Notes: a model not told the origin generated them from the sequence alone. DNA of 64,000 nt from an uncultured Cellulomonas sp. (GCF_947494015.1 NZ_CANLTL010000011.1:62001-126000), one strand, 5' to 3'; shown: positions 25,021 to 34,623, counted from the first letter of the stretch. Made by a program: numbers and translations.

Positions 25021-26136
25021 ATGAGGTCCGACTGGTCACCACCCCCGCTGCACGGAGCGCGCGCGCGCCGCCTGGACGCGCGGATCAGCGGGGCCATGAC
25101 GGTGCTCGGCTCGCTGACCGCCGTCCCGTTCGCCTACGAGAGCCCCTACCCCGGGCTGCTCTACTCGTTCGCCGCCCTGTGCGTCCTGATCGGTCTGCTG
25201 ATGCTCGCCGGCGCTGCGCGGGTGCGACCGTGGGCGCTGTCGGCGGCCAGCGTCCTGGGGGCGGTCGGCATCACCAGCGTCGCGGTGCACGCCCCGGACG
25301 GGTTCACCCACGCGAGCGGACCGATCCTGTACGTCATCCCCGTGCTCCAGGTCGGGCTGCTGCGCAGCGGCCGGGAGGCCTGGCTGCAGCTGACCTGCGC
25401 GCTGACCGCCTACGCCGTCGGGCTGCACGTGGTCGGCTTCGACCTGCCCGGCATCGGGTTGACCACCCTCCCGGTCCTGCTCGCGCTCGCCGTGCTGAAC
25501 GCGGCGGTGCTCCTGCTCCGCGACCGGGTCGACCGGCTCGTGGGCGAGGTGGACCGGCTCATCCGCGAGCTGCGGCACCAGGTGCGCCACGACGCGCTGA
25601 CCGGCCTGCTCAACCGCCAGGGCCTCATCCAGCACGCCGCCAGCCCCGACGTGCTGCTCGTGGGGAGCCTGCTCCTGATCGACGTCGACCACTTCAAGCG
25701 CATCAACGACGTCAGCGGTCACCTCGCCGGCGACGAGGTCCTGACCCAGCTCGGCGCCCTGCTCGCGGCCGTCCTGGGACCGCGCGAGACCGCGGTGCGG
25801 GTGGGCGGCGAGGAGTTCCTGCTGATCCTCGCGACCACCGACGCCGCCGCTGCCGGCGCCCGGGCGCAGGACCTGCGCCGGCACATCAGCGCCACGCTGC
25901 GCACGCCCGACGGCGATCCGGTCACGGTCAGCGTCGGCGTGGCGTCCGGGGATCTCACGAACCAGTTCACCGAGCTGTACCGGCAGGCCGACGACGCGCT
26001 GTACCGGGCCAAGGCGCGCGGTCGGGACCGGGTCGAGCTGGCCGTCCCGGGGCCGGCGGGCAGCACCGGGCCGGGCGCCGACGCCGTCGTGCCCACCGCA
26101 CGGGACCGGCGCACGACCGTCAGCGGGGCCGGCTGA
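25021..26136 (+). CDS. Membrane-anchored GGDEF protein, probable diguanylate cyclase
   Basis: 371 aa. Residues 25-165 form five or six hydrophobic segments, followed by a short coiled linker (RDRVDRLVGEVDRLIRELRHQVRH) and a GGDEF domain from about 190. The domain begins DALTGLLNRQGL, has the metal-binding LLLIDVDHFKRIND and the active-site loop GGEEF at 262-266. The RxxD inhibitory site expected just before the loop is absent (RETAVRVGGEEF), so product inhibition is probably lost. The C-terminal 40 residues are disordered. It should make c-di-GMP at the membrane. The 3' end overlaps the convergent GNAT gene by 17 bp. Confidence 0.88.
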   Translation: MRSDWSPPPLHGARARRLDARISGAMTVLGSLTAVPFAYESPYPGLLYSFAALCVLIGLLMLAGAARVRPWALSAASVLGAVGITSVAVHAPDGFTHASGPILYVIPVLQVGLLRSGREAWLQLTCALTAYAVGLHVVGFDLPGIGLTTLPVLLALAVLNAAVLLLRDRVDRLVGEVDRLIRELRHQVRHDALTGLLNRQGLIQHAASPDVLLVGSLLLIDVDHFKRINDVSGHLAGDEVLTQLGALLAAVLGPRETAVRVGGEEFLLILATTDAAAAGARAQDLRRHISATLRTPDGDPVTVSVGVASGDLTNQFTELYRQADDALYRAKARGRDRVELAVPGPAGSTGPGADAVVPTARDRRTTVSGAG

Positions 26137-26734
26137 CGCCCGACGCGGCCTCGCCGTGCGCGGCGAGCCACTGCGGGCGCAGGGCCGCCATCATCACCTC
26201 GTCGACGCGCTCGCCGTCGAAGACCAGCGCCGCGCGGCGCACGCCCTCGACCACGAACCCCGCGCGCTCGTACACGTGCCGCGCGCGGGGGTTGACCGTG
26301 TAGACGCCGAGCTCGACCCGGTACAGGTCGGTGGCCGTGAACGCGTGCGTCAGCACCAGCCGGGTCGCCTCCGATCCCAGGCCGCGGTCACGCCCGAGGG
26401 GTCCGACCAGGATGCGGAAGTTGCAGGACTGGTTCTCCGGCTCCCAGTGGTTGAGCACGACCTCCCCGACGCACCGGTCGGTCGCCCGGTCGACCAGCGC
26501 GAGGTCGAGCCGGTCGCCGGCATCGGCGCGGGTCTCGTACCAGCGGCGGGTCGGCTCGTCCAGGTGCGGGTCCGCCTCGGCCGCCTCGGCGGTCGTGTGC
26601 ACGCTGCCCGTCAGCCGCCGCACGTCCGGGTCGGCCAGCACGGGTCCCATCGCGTCGATGTCGGCCGGGGTGAACGGACGCAGCACGGCGCGCTCGCCGA
26701 CCAGGGTCGGCTTGGCGCTGAGGTCGGTCGGCAC
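26120..26734 (-). CDS. GNAT family N-acetyltransferase (RimJ/RimL type)
   Basis: 204 aa. The start LVGERAVLRPFTPADIDAM and the acetyl-CoA site LGRDRGLGSEATRLVLTHAF, followed by LYRVELGVYTVNPRARHVYERAGFVVEGV, are typical of the RimJ/RimL branch. It also has CVGEVVLNHWEPENQSCNFRI, the second beta strand motif. The GTG at 26734 lies 2 nt after the stop of the upstream methyltransferase gene, so the two form an operon; the acceptor substrate is unknown. The C-terminus overlaps the GGDEF gene on the other strand. Confidence 0.88.
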   Translation of the reverse strand: MPTDLSAKPTLVGERAVLRPFTPADIDAMGPVLADPDVRRLTGSVHTTAEAAEADPHLDEPTRRWYETRADAGDRLDLALVDRATDRCVGEVVLNHWEPENQSCNFRILVGPLGRDRGLGSEATRLVLTHAFTATDLYRVELGVYTVNPRARHVYERAGFVVEGVRRAALVFDGERVDEVMMAALRPQWLAAHGEAASGVSRPR

Positions 26735-26736
26735 GG

Positions 26737-27627
26737 TCAGACCGTAGCGGTCCGGTCGCCGCCGGCCGGGGACCCGACGGGCCGGTCCGCGGCCGTGCGC
26801 GTCGCCCAGAACGCCACCGCGGAGGCGGCCGCGACGTTGAGGGAGTCGACCGCGCCGGCCATCGGGATCCGCACGACGACGTCGGCGGCCGCGACCGCTC
26901 CCCGGGACAGCCCGTCCCCCTCCGTGCCGAGCACGAGCGCGAGCCGCGCGGGCGGCTGCGCCGCGAGGTCGTCGAGGGTCACGGCGTCGTCGGCGAGGGC
27001 GAGCGCGGCGACGGTGAACCCGTCGTCCCGCAGGTCGGCCAGGCCACCCGGCCAGGACGTCAGCCGGGTCCACGGCACCTGGAACACCGTCCCCATTGAG
27101 ACGCGCACCGAGCGCCGGTACAGCGGGTCCGCGCAGCGTGGGCTGACCAGGACGGCGTCGACGCCCAGCGCGGCGGCGCTGCGGAAGATCGCCCCCACGT
27201 TCGTGTGGTCGACGACGTCCTCGAGCACCGCCACCCGCCGCGCGCCGGCGCCGCCACGGGCCGCGGCGAGCAGGGCGTGCGCGTCCGGCAGCGGCGGGCG
27301 GTGCATCGCGGCGAGGGCGCCGCGGTGCAGGTGGAAGCCGGTGATCTCCTCCAGCACGGGCTCCGGGGCGACGAAGACCGGCACGTCGCCGTCCGGGCCT
27401 GCGCCGACCTGGTCCAGCAGGTCGGCCAGGTCCGGCAGCCACCGCTCGGCCATCAGCAGCGACCGGGGCCGGTGCCCGGCGGCGACCGCGCGCCGGATGA
27501 CCGTGGAGCTCTCCGCGATGTACAGACCCTTGGCGGGCTCGTGCTTGGCGCGCAGCGCGACGTCGGTCAGCCGGGTGTAGTCGGCGAGGCGGTCGTCATC
27601 GGCGGTGGTGAGGTGGTGGATCGGCAC
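26737..27627 (-). CDS. SpoU/TrmH family RNA 2'-O-methyltransferase
   Basis: 296 aa SPOUT methyltransferase. The N-terminal substrate-binding domain includes AKGLYIAESSTVIRRAVAAGH. The knotted catalytic domain carries motif 1 (VDHTNVGAIFRSAAALGVDAVLVS), motif 2 (ALVLGTEGDGLS) and motif 3 (IPMAGAVDSLNVAAASAVAFW), which bind S-adenosylmethionine. The target is a 2'-hydroxyl in rRNA or tRNA, not deducible from sequence. A GGAGG lies 9 nt before the GTG at 27627. It is followed at 2 bp by a GNAT gene. Confidence 0.92.
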   Translation of the reverse strand: MPIHHLTTADDDRLADYTRLTDVALRAKHEPAKGLYIAESSTVIRRAVAAGHRPRSLLMAERWLPDLADLLDQVGAGPDGDVPVFVAPEPVLEEITGFHLHRGALAAMHRPPLPDAHALLAAARGGAGARRVAVLEDVVDHTNVGAIFRSAAALGVDAVLVSPRCADPLYRRSVRVSMGTVFQVPWTRLTSWPGGLADLRDDGFTVAALALADDAVTLDDLAAQPPARLALVLGTEGDGLSRGAVAAADVVVRIPMAGAVDSLNVAAASAVAFWATRTAADRPVGSPAGGDRTATV

Positions 27628-27664
27628 GTCGGCGATCCTCCCAGGCGCTCACCGCCCGGCGTGC

Positions 27665-29752
27665 CTACGGGCTCGGGGCGGCCGCCGCGGCGAATTGGCT
27701 CGCGTACAGCTCGGCGTACGCACCGCCCGCCGCCAGGAGCTCGGTGTGGGTGCCGTGCTCCACGATCGAGCCGTGGTCCATCACGAGGATGACGTCGGCG
27801 TCGCGGATCGTGGACAGCCGGTGCGCGATGACGAACGACGTGCGGCCCGACCGCAGCGCCGCCATCGCGCGCTGCACGAGCACCTCGGTGCGCGTGTCCA
27901 CCGACGACGTCGCCTCGTCCAGCACGAGGATCGGCGGTCCGGCCAGGAACGCCCGGGCGATGGTGAGCAGCTGCTTCTCCCCCGCGCTGACGTCCGAGCC
28001 CTCGTCGTCCAGCCGGGTCGCGTACCCGTCCGGCAGGGTGCGCACGAAGCGGTCGACGTGGGTGGCCCGGGCCGCCTCGACCATCGCCTCGTCGGTCGCG
28101 TCCGGCGCGCCGTAGCGCAGGTTGTCCGCGATCGTGCCGCCGAACAGCCACGTGTCCTGCAGGACCATCCCGACCTGGGACCGCAGCGCGTCGCGGGTCA
28201 TGTCCCGGATGTCGACGCCGTCCAGGGTGATGCGTCCGCCGTCGATCTCGTAGAACCGCATGAGCAGGTTGACCAGCGTCGTCTTGCCGGCCCCGGTGGG
28301 GCCGACGATCGCCACGGTGCTCCCCGGCTCGGCGACGAGCGACAGGTGCTCGATCAGCGGGGTGTCGGGGTCGTAGCGGAACGAGACGTCCTCGAACGTC
28401 ACCCGTCCGCGGACGGGCAGGGCCGGGACGACGGGCTGGTCGGGATCCGGCTCCTGGTCCGGGGCGTCCAGCAGCTCGAACACCCGCTCGGCCGACGCCA
28501 CCCCCGACTGCAGCAGGTTCATCATCGACGCGACCTGGGTCAGCGGCTGGGTGAACATGCGCGAGTACTGGATGAAGGCCTGCACGTCGCCGAGGGTCAT
28601 CGCCCCGGAAGCGACCCGCAGGCCGCCGACCACGGCCACCGCGACGTAGTTCAGGTTGGACAGGAACCCCAGCGCCGGCTGGATCGTGCCGGAGATGAAC
28701 TGCGCGCGGAAGCTCGCGTCGTACAGGCGCTCGTTGCGGTCGCGGAAGGTCGCGATGGCCTCGTCCTGCCGGCCGAACACCTTGACCAGCGCGTGACCGG
28801 TGTACATCTCCTCGATGTGGGCGTTGACCTGACCGGTCCAGGACCACTGCGCGACGAACTGCGGTTGGGAGCGCTTGGCGATCGCCACCGTCACCACGAT
28901 GGACAGCGGCACGGTGACCAGGGCGACCAGGGCCAGCAGCGGGGAGATCCAGAACATCATCGCGAGCACACCCACCACCGTCAGCAGCGCCGTCACCAGC
29001 TGGGACAGCGTCTGCTGCAGGGTCTGGGCGACGTTGTCGATGTCGTTCGTCACCCGGGAGAGCACCTCCCCGCGCTCCTGGCGGTCGACGTAGCTCAGCG
29101 GCAGCCGCGAGAGCTTGCCCTCGACCGCCGCGCGCAGCCGGTACGCGCTGCGCTGGACGACGTCGGTGGTCAGCCGGCCCTGCGCCCAGCCGAACACGAA
29201 GGCGCCCACGTACACGCCCAGGACCGCGAGCAGCACGGCGGCCAGCCGCCGGGTGTCGACCCCCTCGCCCGGGACGAGGCTCATGCCGCTGACCAGGTCG
29301 GCGAGCTGGTCCTGCCCCTGGGCGCGCAGCCCGGCGACCGCCTCCGCCTGCGTGCTGCCGACGGGCAGGCCACGCCCCACGAAGCCCTCGAACACGATGT
29401 CGGTCGCGGTGCCGAGCAGCTTGGGGCCGGCGACGGCGAGCGCGACGGCTGCGAGCCCGAGGAGCACCACGAGGGTGATCCGCAGCCGCTCCGGCGCGAG
29501 CTGGGCCAGCAGCCGCCGCCCGGACCCGGTGAAGTCCATGGACTTCTCGGCCGGGACGCCCAGGCCGGGGCCGAAGCCGGGGCGCGGCGGCCGCCTCGGG
29601 ACCCCGGCGCCCGGCCCCCGGCCGGGCGCGGCCGGACCACCCCCGGGCGCTGGCACTGCACCGGGAGCAGGCACTCCTCCGGGCGCAGGCACTCCTCCGG
29701 GCGCAGGCGCTCCGCCGCCGGCGGCCGGCGGGCGGGGGCCCCGGACGCTCAC
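27665..29752 (-). CDS. ABC exporter half-transporter, subunit 2 (altered signature motif)
   Basis: 695 aa, transmembrane domain followed by nucleotide-binding domain. Residues 1-75 are a Gly/Pro/Ala-rich tail with a VPAPGG repeat, unusual for exporters. The membrane domain spans about 90-410. The ATPase has Walker [10 protein letters not shown], Walker [13 protein letters not shown] with catalytic Glu intact, but the signature is VSAGEKQ instead of LSGGQ. With the upstream partner (LSGGQ intact, Glu replaced by Asp) this predicts one active and one degenerate ATP site, as in TM287/288 and LmrCD. The GTG overlaps the partner stop (GTGA). The drug or lipid substrate is unknown. Confidence 0.92.
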   Translation of the reverse strand: MSVRGPRPPAAGGGAPAPGGVPAPGGVPAPGAVPAPGGGPAAPGRGPGAGVPRRPPRPGFGPGLGVPAEKSMDFTGSGRRLLAQLAPERLRITLVVLLGLAAVALAVAGPKLLGTATDIVFEGFVGRGLPVGSTQAEAVAGLRAQGQDQLADLVSGMSLVPGEGVDTRRLAAVLLAVLGVYVGAFVFGWAQGRLTTDVVQRSAYRLRAAVEGKLSRLPLSYVDRQERGEVLSRVTNDIDNVAQTLQQTLSQLVTALLTVVGVLAMMFWISPLLALVALVTVPLSIVVTVAIAKRSQPQFVAQWSWTGQVNAHIEEMYTGHALVKVFGRQDEAIATFRDRNERLYDASFRAQFISGTIQPALGFLSNLNYVAVAVVGGLRVASGAMTLGDVQAFIQYSRMFTQPLTQVASMMNLLQSGVASAERVFELLDAPDQEPDPDQPVVPALPVRGRVTFEDVSFRYDPDTPLIEHLSLVAEPGSTVAIVGPTGAGKTTLVNLLMRFYEIDGGRITLDGVDIRDMTRDALRSQVGMVLQDTWLFGGTIADNLRYGAPDATDEAMVEAARATHVDRFVRTLPDGYATRLDDEGSDVSAGEKQLLTIARAFLAGPPILVLDEATSSVDTRTEVLVQRAMAALRSGRTSFVIAHRLSTIRDADVILVMDHGSIVEHGTHTELLAAGGAYAELYASQFAAAAAPSP
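29665..29718. repeat. 18-bp tandem repeat in the 5' end of the ABC subunit 2 gene
   Basis: Three units related to GCGCAGGCACTCCTCCGG encode the VPAPGG repeat near the N-terminus of the transporter. Confidence 0.7.
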
Positions 29753-31500
29753 GCGGCCGCCTCCTGCGCGCTGAGCTGGGACAGCACGATCTCGCGGTAC
29801 GTGTCCGACGTCTCCATGAGCTCGGTGTGCGTCCCGGCGCCGACGACGGTGCCCTCGTCGAGGACGACGATGTGGTCGGCGTGCCGGATGGTGGCGACCC
29901 GTTGGGCGACCACCAGGACGGTGGCGTCGCGGGTCGCGGGGGCCAGCGCCGCCCGCAGACGGGCGTCGGTCGCGACGTCGAGGGCGGAGAAGGCGTCGTC
30001 GAACAGGTACAGCGCGGGGCGCCGCACCAGGGCGCGGGCGATGGCCAGGCGCTGCCGCTGGCCGCCGGACAGGTTCGTGCCGCCCTGGGTGACCGGCGCG
30101 TCCAGACCGCCGGCGAGCCGCTCCACGAAGTCGCGCGCCTGCGCGACCGCGAGGGCGTGCCACAGCTCGTCCTCGGTGGCGTCCGGCTTGCCGTACCGCA
30201 GGTTGGAGGCGACGGTCCCGCCGAACAGGTACGCCTTCTGCGGGACCAGGCCGATCCCGGACCACAGGTCCTGCGGGTCCCGGTCGCGCACATCCACACC
30301 GTCCACGAGCACCGCACCCCCGGTGACCTCGGCGAGCCGCGGGACGAGGTTGAGCAGCGTCGTCTTGCCCGAGCCGGTCGAGCCGATGATCGCGGTGGTG
30401 CGGCCGGGCAGCGCCGTGAGGCTGACCCCGCGCAGCACCGCCGCCTCGGCGCCGGGATAGCGGAACTCCACGTCGCGCAGCTCGAGCCGTCCCCTCGCCG
30501 ACCCCGCGGCGGCACCCGCCGGGACCACCGGCCGCGCCGGCGGACGGACGCTGGGCTGGGTGTCCAGCACGGCGGTGATGCGCTCGGAGGCCACCACCGC
30601 CCGGGGCACCATCACGAACATCATCGTGGCCATCAGGACGGCCATGAGGATGTACATGATGTAGCTGAGGAAGGCGATGAGGGCGCCGACCTGCATCTCC
30701 CCCGAGTCGATGCGCCGGCCGCCGAACCAGATCACCGCGACGCTGGTCACGTTCATCACCAGCAGCACGGCCGGGAACATCAGCGCCATCAGCCGGCCGA
30801 TCCGCACCGAGGTGCGCATCAGCTCGGTGCTGGCCTCGGCGAACCGCGCCGTCTCGCGACGCTCGCGCACGAACGCGCGGATGACCCGCACACCCGCGAT
30901 CTGCTCGCGCAGCACGCCGTTGATCCGGTCGATGCGCGTCTGCATGACGCGGAAGTGCGGCACCATGCGCCGCACGATGAGCGCGATGATCACCGCGAGG
31001 GTCGGCACCGACACGACCAGCAGCCCGGACAGGACGACGTCCTCGCGCAGTGCCATCACGACGCCGCCGACCAGCATGAACGGGGCGACGACCATGAGGG
31101 TGAGCGAGAACAGCACGACCATCTGGACCTGCTGGACGTCGTTGGTCGTGCGGGTGATGAGCGACGGCGCCCCGAAGTGCCCGACCTCCTGCGCGGAGAA
31201 GCCCTGCACGTGGGTGAACAGCGCCGCCCGCACGTCGCGGCCCAGCGCCATCGCGGTGCGCGCACCGAAGAGGACGGCGACCACAGCGCAGCCGACCTGC
31301 GCCAGGCTGATCGCCAGCATCACGGCGCCCACCCGCAGGATGTAGCCGGTGTCCCCGGCCGCGACGCCCCGGTCGATGATGTCGGCGTTCAGCGACGGCA
31401 GCAGCAGCGTCGCCGCGGTCTGCAGCAGCTGGAGCACGAGCACGGCGACGACGGCGCCCCGATACGGGCGCAGGTGTCGGCGCAGCAAGGGGACGAGCAC
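29749..31500 (-). CDS. ABC exporter half-transporter, subunit 1 (degenerate Walker B)
   Basis: 583 aa. Six transmembrane segments occupy about residues 15-305. The nucleotide-binding domain has Walker A GSTGSGKT at 373-380, Q-loop [11 protein letters not shown], signature LSGGQ at 477-481 and Walker B LYLFDD at 497-502, where the catalytic Glu is D502. Subunit 2, which follows with a GTGA overlap, has the complementary defect in its signature, so the pair should form an asymmetric heterodimeric exporter. GGAGG lies 6 nt before the GTG start at 31500. TATTGT at 31554-31549 is the likely -10 box. Confidence 0.92.
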   Translation of the reverse strand: MLVPLLRRHLRPYRGAVVAVLVLQLLQTAATLLLPSLNADIIDRGVAAGDTGYILRVGAVMLAISLAQVGCAVVAVLFGARTAMALGRDVRAALFTHVQGFSAQEVGHFGAPSLITRTTNDVQQVQMVVLFSLTLMVVAPFMLVGGVVMALREDVVLSGLLVVSVPTLAVIIALIVRRMVPHFRVMQTRIDRINGVLREQIAGVRVIRAFVRERRETARFAEASTELMRTSVRIGRLMALMFPAVLLVMNVTSVAVIWFGGRRIDSGEMQVGALIAFLSYIMYILMAVLMATMMFVMVPRAVVASERITAVLDTQPSVRPPARPVVPAGAAAGSARGRLELRDVEFRYPGAEAAVLRGVSLTALPGRTTAIIGSTGSGKTTLLNLVPRLAEVTGGAVLVDGVDVRDRDPQDLWSGIGLVPQKAYLFGGTVASNLRYGKPDATEDELWHALAVAQARDFVERLAGGLDAPVTQGGTNLSGGQRQRLAIARALVRRPALYLFDDAFSALDVATDARLRAALAPATRDATVLVVAQRVATIRHADHIVVLDEGTVVGAGTHTELMETSDTYREIVLSQLSAQEAAA

Positions 31501-31548
31501 GGGGCCTCCGCCGGGTCAGGCGTCGCGGTGGGACCGCGCGCCTCGACG

Positions 31549-31554
31549 ACAATA
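31549..31554 (-). promoter_or_regulatory. -10 box TATTGT of the ABC exporter operon
   Basis: Minus-strand TATTGT in the only AT-rich patch upstream, giving a leader of about 42 nt before the GTG with its ribosome-binding site. Confidence 0.45.
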
Positions 31555-31611
31555 GGCCGCCGACGGCGCGCGGTGCGCCACTGATTTGTCGGACGCGCCG
31601 ACGTGCGTGGC

Positions 31612-32967
31612 CTACCGGCGGGTGTCCGGCGGCTCGGTCGTCGGCGGCTCGGTCGTCGGCGGCTCGGTGGTCGTCGGCCCGGCCGTCGTCGTCGCACCAC
31701 CCGGCTCGGCGGCGCGGTCGGGACCCGCCTCGGCGGACGAGCTCCGGTCGGACGGCCGCTGGGACGACGGTGGCACCGCCGGTGCTCCCGGTGGCTGGCC
31801 GTGCACCGGCTGGGTCGGCGTCGGCTCGGTCGCGGTCGGCCCGGTGGGCGCCGGCCGCCGGGAGCCCGTGTACGGACGCTGGCCCGCCTCGGCGCGCCGG
31901 TCGGCCGGGCTGCCGCTGAGCGTGCCGGCACTCACCGCGTCCGCGGTCGCCGCCTCGGAGTCGCGCCGGGCCTGGGCCAGGGCGGCGCCGGGGTCCGGCA
32001 GGACGGTCGGCGGCAGGTCCTCCGACCGCACCGGGGACGACCCCGCCGGACGGCTCGGGGCTTCCCCGCCGTCCGCGGACATCGCGCCGGCGAACCCCTG
32101 CGTGAGCTGACCGAGCGCGCCGGTGAGCTCCGACGGGACGATCCAGACCTTGTTCGCCGCGCTGCCGGCGATCTTCGGCAGCGTCTGCAGGTACTGGTAC
32201 GCGAGCAGCTTGGGGTCCGCGTCGCCGCGGTGGACCGCGTCGAACACCTGCAGGATCGCGCGCGCCTCGCCCTCGGCGTTGAGGATCGCGGCCTGCGCCG
32301 ACCCCTCCGCCCGCAGGATCGCCGCCTGCCGGTCACCCTCGGCGGTGAGGATCTGCGACTGCTTGACGCCCTCGGCGGTCAGGATGGCGGCGCGGCGGTC
32401 CCGCTCGGCGCGCATCTGCTGCTCCATCGAGCCCTGGATGGACTGCGGCGGGTCGATCGACTTCAGCTCGACCCGGTTGACGCGCACACCCCAGCGACCG
32501 GTGGCGTCGTCGAGCACGCCGCGCAGCTGGCCGTTGATCTGGTCACGGCTGGTCAGCGTCTGCTCGAGGTCCATCGACCCGACCACGTTGCGCAGCGTGG
32601 TGACGGTGAGCTGCTCGATGCCGGTGATGTAGTTGGCGATCTCGTACACCGCGGACTTGGGGTCGGTGACCTGGAAGTAGATGACGGTGTCGATGCTCAC
32701 CACGAGGTTGTCCGAGGTGATCACGGGCTGCGGCGGGAACGACACGACCTGCTCGCGCAGGTCGACCGCCGCGCGGACACGGTCCACGAAGGGGATGAGC
32801 AGGTGCAGACCCGCGTCCAGGGTGCGGTTGTACCGGCCCAGCCGCTCGATGATCAGCGCCACGGTCTGCGGGACGATCCGCACCGCGCGGACCAGTGCCA
32901 CCACGACGAAGACGAGCAGCAGCCCCAGGACGATGTAGCCCAGGACCGTGCCGAGGGTGAGATCCAC
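31612..32967 (-). CDS. SPFH/Band 7 domain protein (QmcA/stomatin-like)
   Basis: 451 aa. One N-terminal membrane segment ([19 protein letters not shown]) is followed by an SPFH domain ([33 protein letters not shown]) and a coiled-coil flotillin-like region with repeated AILTAEG/AILRAEG/AILNAEG units near 190-240. Residues 330-451 are a disordered Ser/Pro/Thr-rich tail ending in TTEPP repeats. Such proteins form membrane microdomain scaffolds and work with NfeD partners, here encoded directly upstream. The GTG start shares one base with the NfeD stop (TAGTG). Confidence 0.92.
   Translation of the reverse strand: MDLTLGTVLGYIVLGLLLVFVVVALVRAVRIVPQTVALIIERLGRYNRTLDAGLHLLIPFVDRVRAAVDLREQVVSFPPQPVITSDNLVVSIDTVIYFQVTDPKSAVYEIANYITGIEQLTVTTLRNVVGSMDLEQTLTSRDQINGQLRGVLDDATGRWGVRVNRVELKSIDPPQSIQGSMEQQMRAERDRRAAILTAEGVKQSQILTAEGDRQAAILRAEGSAQAAILNAEGEARAILQVFDAVHRGDADPKLLAYQYLQTLPKIAGSAANKVWIVPSELTGALGQLTQGFAGAMSADGGEAPSRPAGSSPVRSEDLPPTVLPDPGAALAQARRDSEAATADAVSAGTLSGSPADRRAEAGQRPYTGSRRPAPTGPTATEPTPTQPVHGQPPGAPAVPPSSQRPSDRSSSAEAGPDRAAEPGGATTTAGPTTTEPPTTEPPTTEPPDTRR
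31627..31671. repeat. 15-bp tandem repeat in the 3' end of the SPFH gene, three copies
   Basis: Units of CGGCGGCTCGGTCGT at 31627, 31642 and 31657 (last one variant) encode TTEPP repeats at the C-terminus. Confidence 0.75.
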
Positions 32968-33506
32968 TACGCGTTCTCCTTCGGACGGTGCAGACGGGGG
33001 TGGGCGGCGAACCGCTGGGCCAGCCGTCCGGCCTGCGGGTCGGGCACGGGGTGGTCGGGCCGGGCGGGGATGCCCACGGAGGCGTGGTCGACGACGGCGG
33101 CGGCGCCGTCGATCCGCACCACGCGGACCTCCTCGCCCTCGGGCAGGACGAGCCCCTCGCGGGCGGACCGGGCGGACCAGACCTCGCCGGAGAGCTTGAC
33201 CCGGCCGCCGTGGACGTCCACGTCCTCGACCACGATCGCGAGCCGGCCCACCTGCGCCGCGGCGTTGGTCTCCACCAGCGGCACCCGGTCACGCAGGCTG
33301 CGCAGCAGCCACGGCCTGATGGCCACCAGCAGCAGCGCCGACACGACCGCCAGGACGACGATCTGCACCGACAGCGGCGCCCCGAGGGCGCCGGCGATGC
33401 CGGCGGCGATCGCGCCGCCGGCGAACATGATCAGCACGAGGTCGAGCGTGAGCACCTCGATCGCGACGAGCAGCAGAGCCGCTCCCAGCCACCACAACCA
33501 GTCCAT
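32967..33506 (-). CDS. NfeD family protein
   Basis: 179 aa. Two to three hydrophobic segments (DWLWWLGAALLLVAIEVLTLDLVLIMFAGG, then IVVLAVVSALLLVAI) precede a soluble OB-fold domain (VGRLAIVVEDVDVHGGRVKLSGEVWSA) ending in KENA. This is the short NfeD form, without the ClpP-like protease domain. It is the usual partner of SPFH proteins in membrane quality control. The start at 33506 (MDWLWW) is preferred over upstream in-frame codons because the membrane segment begins at once. Confidence 0.88.
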   Translation of the reverse strand: MDWLWWLGAALLLVAIEVLTLDLVLIMFAGGAIAAGIAGALGAPLSVQIVVLAVVSALLLVAIRPWLLRSLRDRVPLVETNAAAQVGRLAIVVEDVDVHGGRVKLSGEVWSARSAREGLVLPEGEEVRVVRIDGAAAVVDHASVGIPARPDHPVPDPQAGRLAQRFAAHPRLHRPKENA

Positions 33507-33579
33507 CGTGGTCCCCTCCCGGGTGGGAGCACCCCGCACCTGCGGTGCGCTCCGGGCACCGCAGGCGGTGCCTCGACCC

Positions 33580-33585
33580 AGCATA
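33580..33585 (-). promoter_or_regulatory. Candidate -10 box TATGCT of the nfeD-SPFH operon
   Basis: Minus-strand TATGCT gives a leader of about 67 nt before the NfeD ATG. Confidence 0.4.
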
Positions 33586-33600
33586 TCGGGGTCCGTCGCG

Positions 33601-33688
33601 GCTCCGGGCTCGGCGCCTCACCGTTCCGGGCTCGGCGTCTCAGCGCTCCCAGTCCGGCGTCTCACCGCTCCGGGCTCGGCGTCTCAGC
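33601..33688. repeat. 22-bp tandem repeat, four copies, overlapping a stop codon
   Basis: Units begin at 33601, 33623, 33645 and 33667 with consensus GCTCCGGGCTCGGCGTCTCA plus two bases. The first unit is a 3' copy of the last with two changes. Every unit contains the minus-strand stop TGA, and the rightmost unit supplies the actual stop codon of the ABC ATPase gene. Confidence 0.85.
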
Positions 33689-34469
33689 GCTCTGCGCGCG
33701 CCGACCAGCGACCCTCGTGGCGCTCGACCGTGAGCGGCAGACCGAAGGCGCCGGAGAGCTGCTCGGCGGTGAGCACCTGGTCCAGCGGTCCGGCCGCGTG
33801 CACCCGACCGTCGCGCAGCAGCATGAGGTGGGTGAACCCGGGCGGGATCTCCTCGACGTGGTGCGTGACCAGGACGAGCAACGGGGACCGTGGGTCCGCG
33901 GCGAGCTCGGACAGCGCGCCGACCAGCTCCTCGCGACCGCCGAGGTCCAGGCCGGCGGCCGGCTCGTCGAGCAGCAGCAGCTCGGGGTCGGTCATCAGGG
34001 ACCGGGCGATCTGGGCCCGCTTGCGCTCGCCCTCGCTCAGCGTCCCGAAGGTCCGGTCGGCGAGGTCGGCGACCCCGAAGGCGGCCATGAGGTCCGCGGC
34101 GCGCTCCTCGTCCGGCGCCTCGTAGCTCTCCCGCCAACGGCCGGTCACCCCGTAGGCGGCGGTGAGCACGACGTCGCGCACGGTCTCCCCCGACGGGATC
34201 CGGTCCGCGAGCGCCGAGCTGGCGAGCCCGATGCGCTGGCGCAGCTCGAAGACGTCGACGCGGCCCATCCGCTCCCCGAGCAGGTCGGCGGTCCCCGAGC
34301 TCGGGTGCATGCGTCCGGCGGCGATCTGCAGCAGGGTGGTCTTGCCCGCGCCGTTGCGGCCCAGCACCACCCAGCGCTCACCGTCCCCGACCTGCCACGT
34401 CACCTCGTCGAGGATGGTCTTGGTCCCCCGGCGGATGGACACGGCCTGCAGGTCGAGCACCTCGTTCAT
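33684..34469 (-). CDS. ABC transporter ATP-binding protein (YlmA-like)
   Basis: 261 aa stand-alone ATPase: Walker A VLGRNGAGKTTLLQI near residue 36, signature LSEGERKRAQIARSL near 145, Walker B LLLLDEPAAGLDLGG and switch VTHHVEEIPPGF. The signature LSEGE and the PPGF loop after the H-loop are typical of the YlmA/ABC iron-like ATPase group. No permease gene is adjacent, so its partner or role is unknown. The start ATG at 34469 has TAGGGT 8 nt upstream. The stop lies within a 22-bp tandem repeat. Confidence 0.88.
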   Translation of the reverse strand: MNEVLDLQAVSIRRGTKTILDEVTWQVGDGERWVVLGRNGAGKTTLLQIAAGRMHPSSGTADLLGERMGRVDVFELRQRIGLASSALADRIPSGETVRDVVLTAAYGVTGRWRESYEAPDEERAADLMAAFGVADLADRTFGTLSEGERKRAQIARSLMTDPELLLLDEPAAGLDLGGREELVGALSELAADPRSPLLVLVTHHVEEIPPGFTHLMLLRDGRVHAAGPLDQVLTAEQLSGAFGLPLTVERHEGRWSARAER

Positions 34470-34477
34470 GAGGACCG

Positions 34478-34483
34478 ACCCTA
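34478..34483 (-). promoter_or_regulatory. -10 box TAGGGT of the ABC ATPase gene
   Basis: Minus-strand TAGGGT with an 8-nt gap to the ATG at 34469. Confidence 0.5.
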
Positions 34484-34610
34484 GCCTGCGCCCCGCCGCC
34501 CGGCCGGGCCGCCGCGCGCACCGCCCCGTGCCGCGGCACCCGGGGACGGCGCCCGGGCGAGCGGGCGCAGGCGATCGCATGCCGTCGGGGTGCCGGGTCG
34601 TGCCGGGTCG

Positions 34611-34616
34611 TAGGTT
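34611..34616 (+). promoter_or_regulatory. -10 box TAGGTT of the 265-aa unknown gene (leaderless type)
   Basis: TAGGTT with a 7-nt gap to the GTG at 34624. The preceding 20 bp contain a direct repeat of TGCCGGGTCG. Confidence 0.55.
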
Positions 34617-34623
34617 GGTCGCC

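Noticed and set aside
32967-33584. Longer NfeD start at 33584
   Set aside because: The extension is Arg/Gly-rich and precedes the membrane segment; the ATG at 33506 (MDWLWW) is the usual NfeD start.
33601-33688. CRISPR-like repeats
   Set aside because: Units are contiguous 22-bp tandem copies without spacers, and no cas genes are present anywhere in the window.
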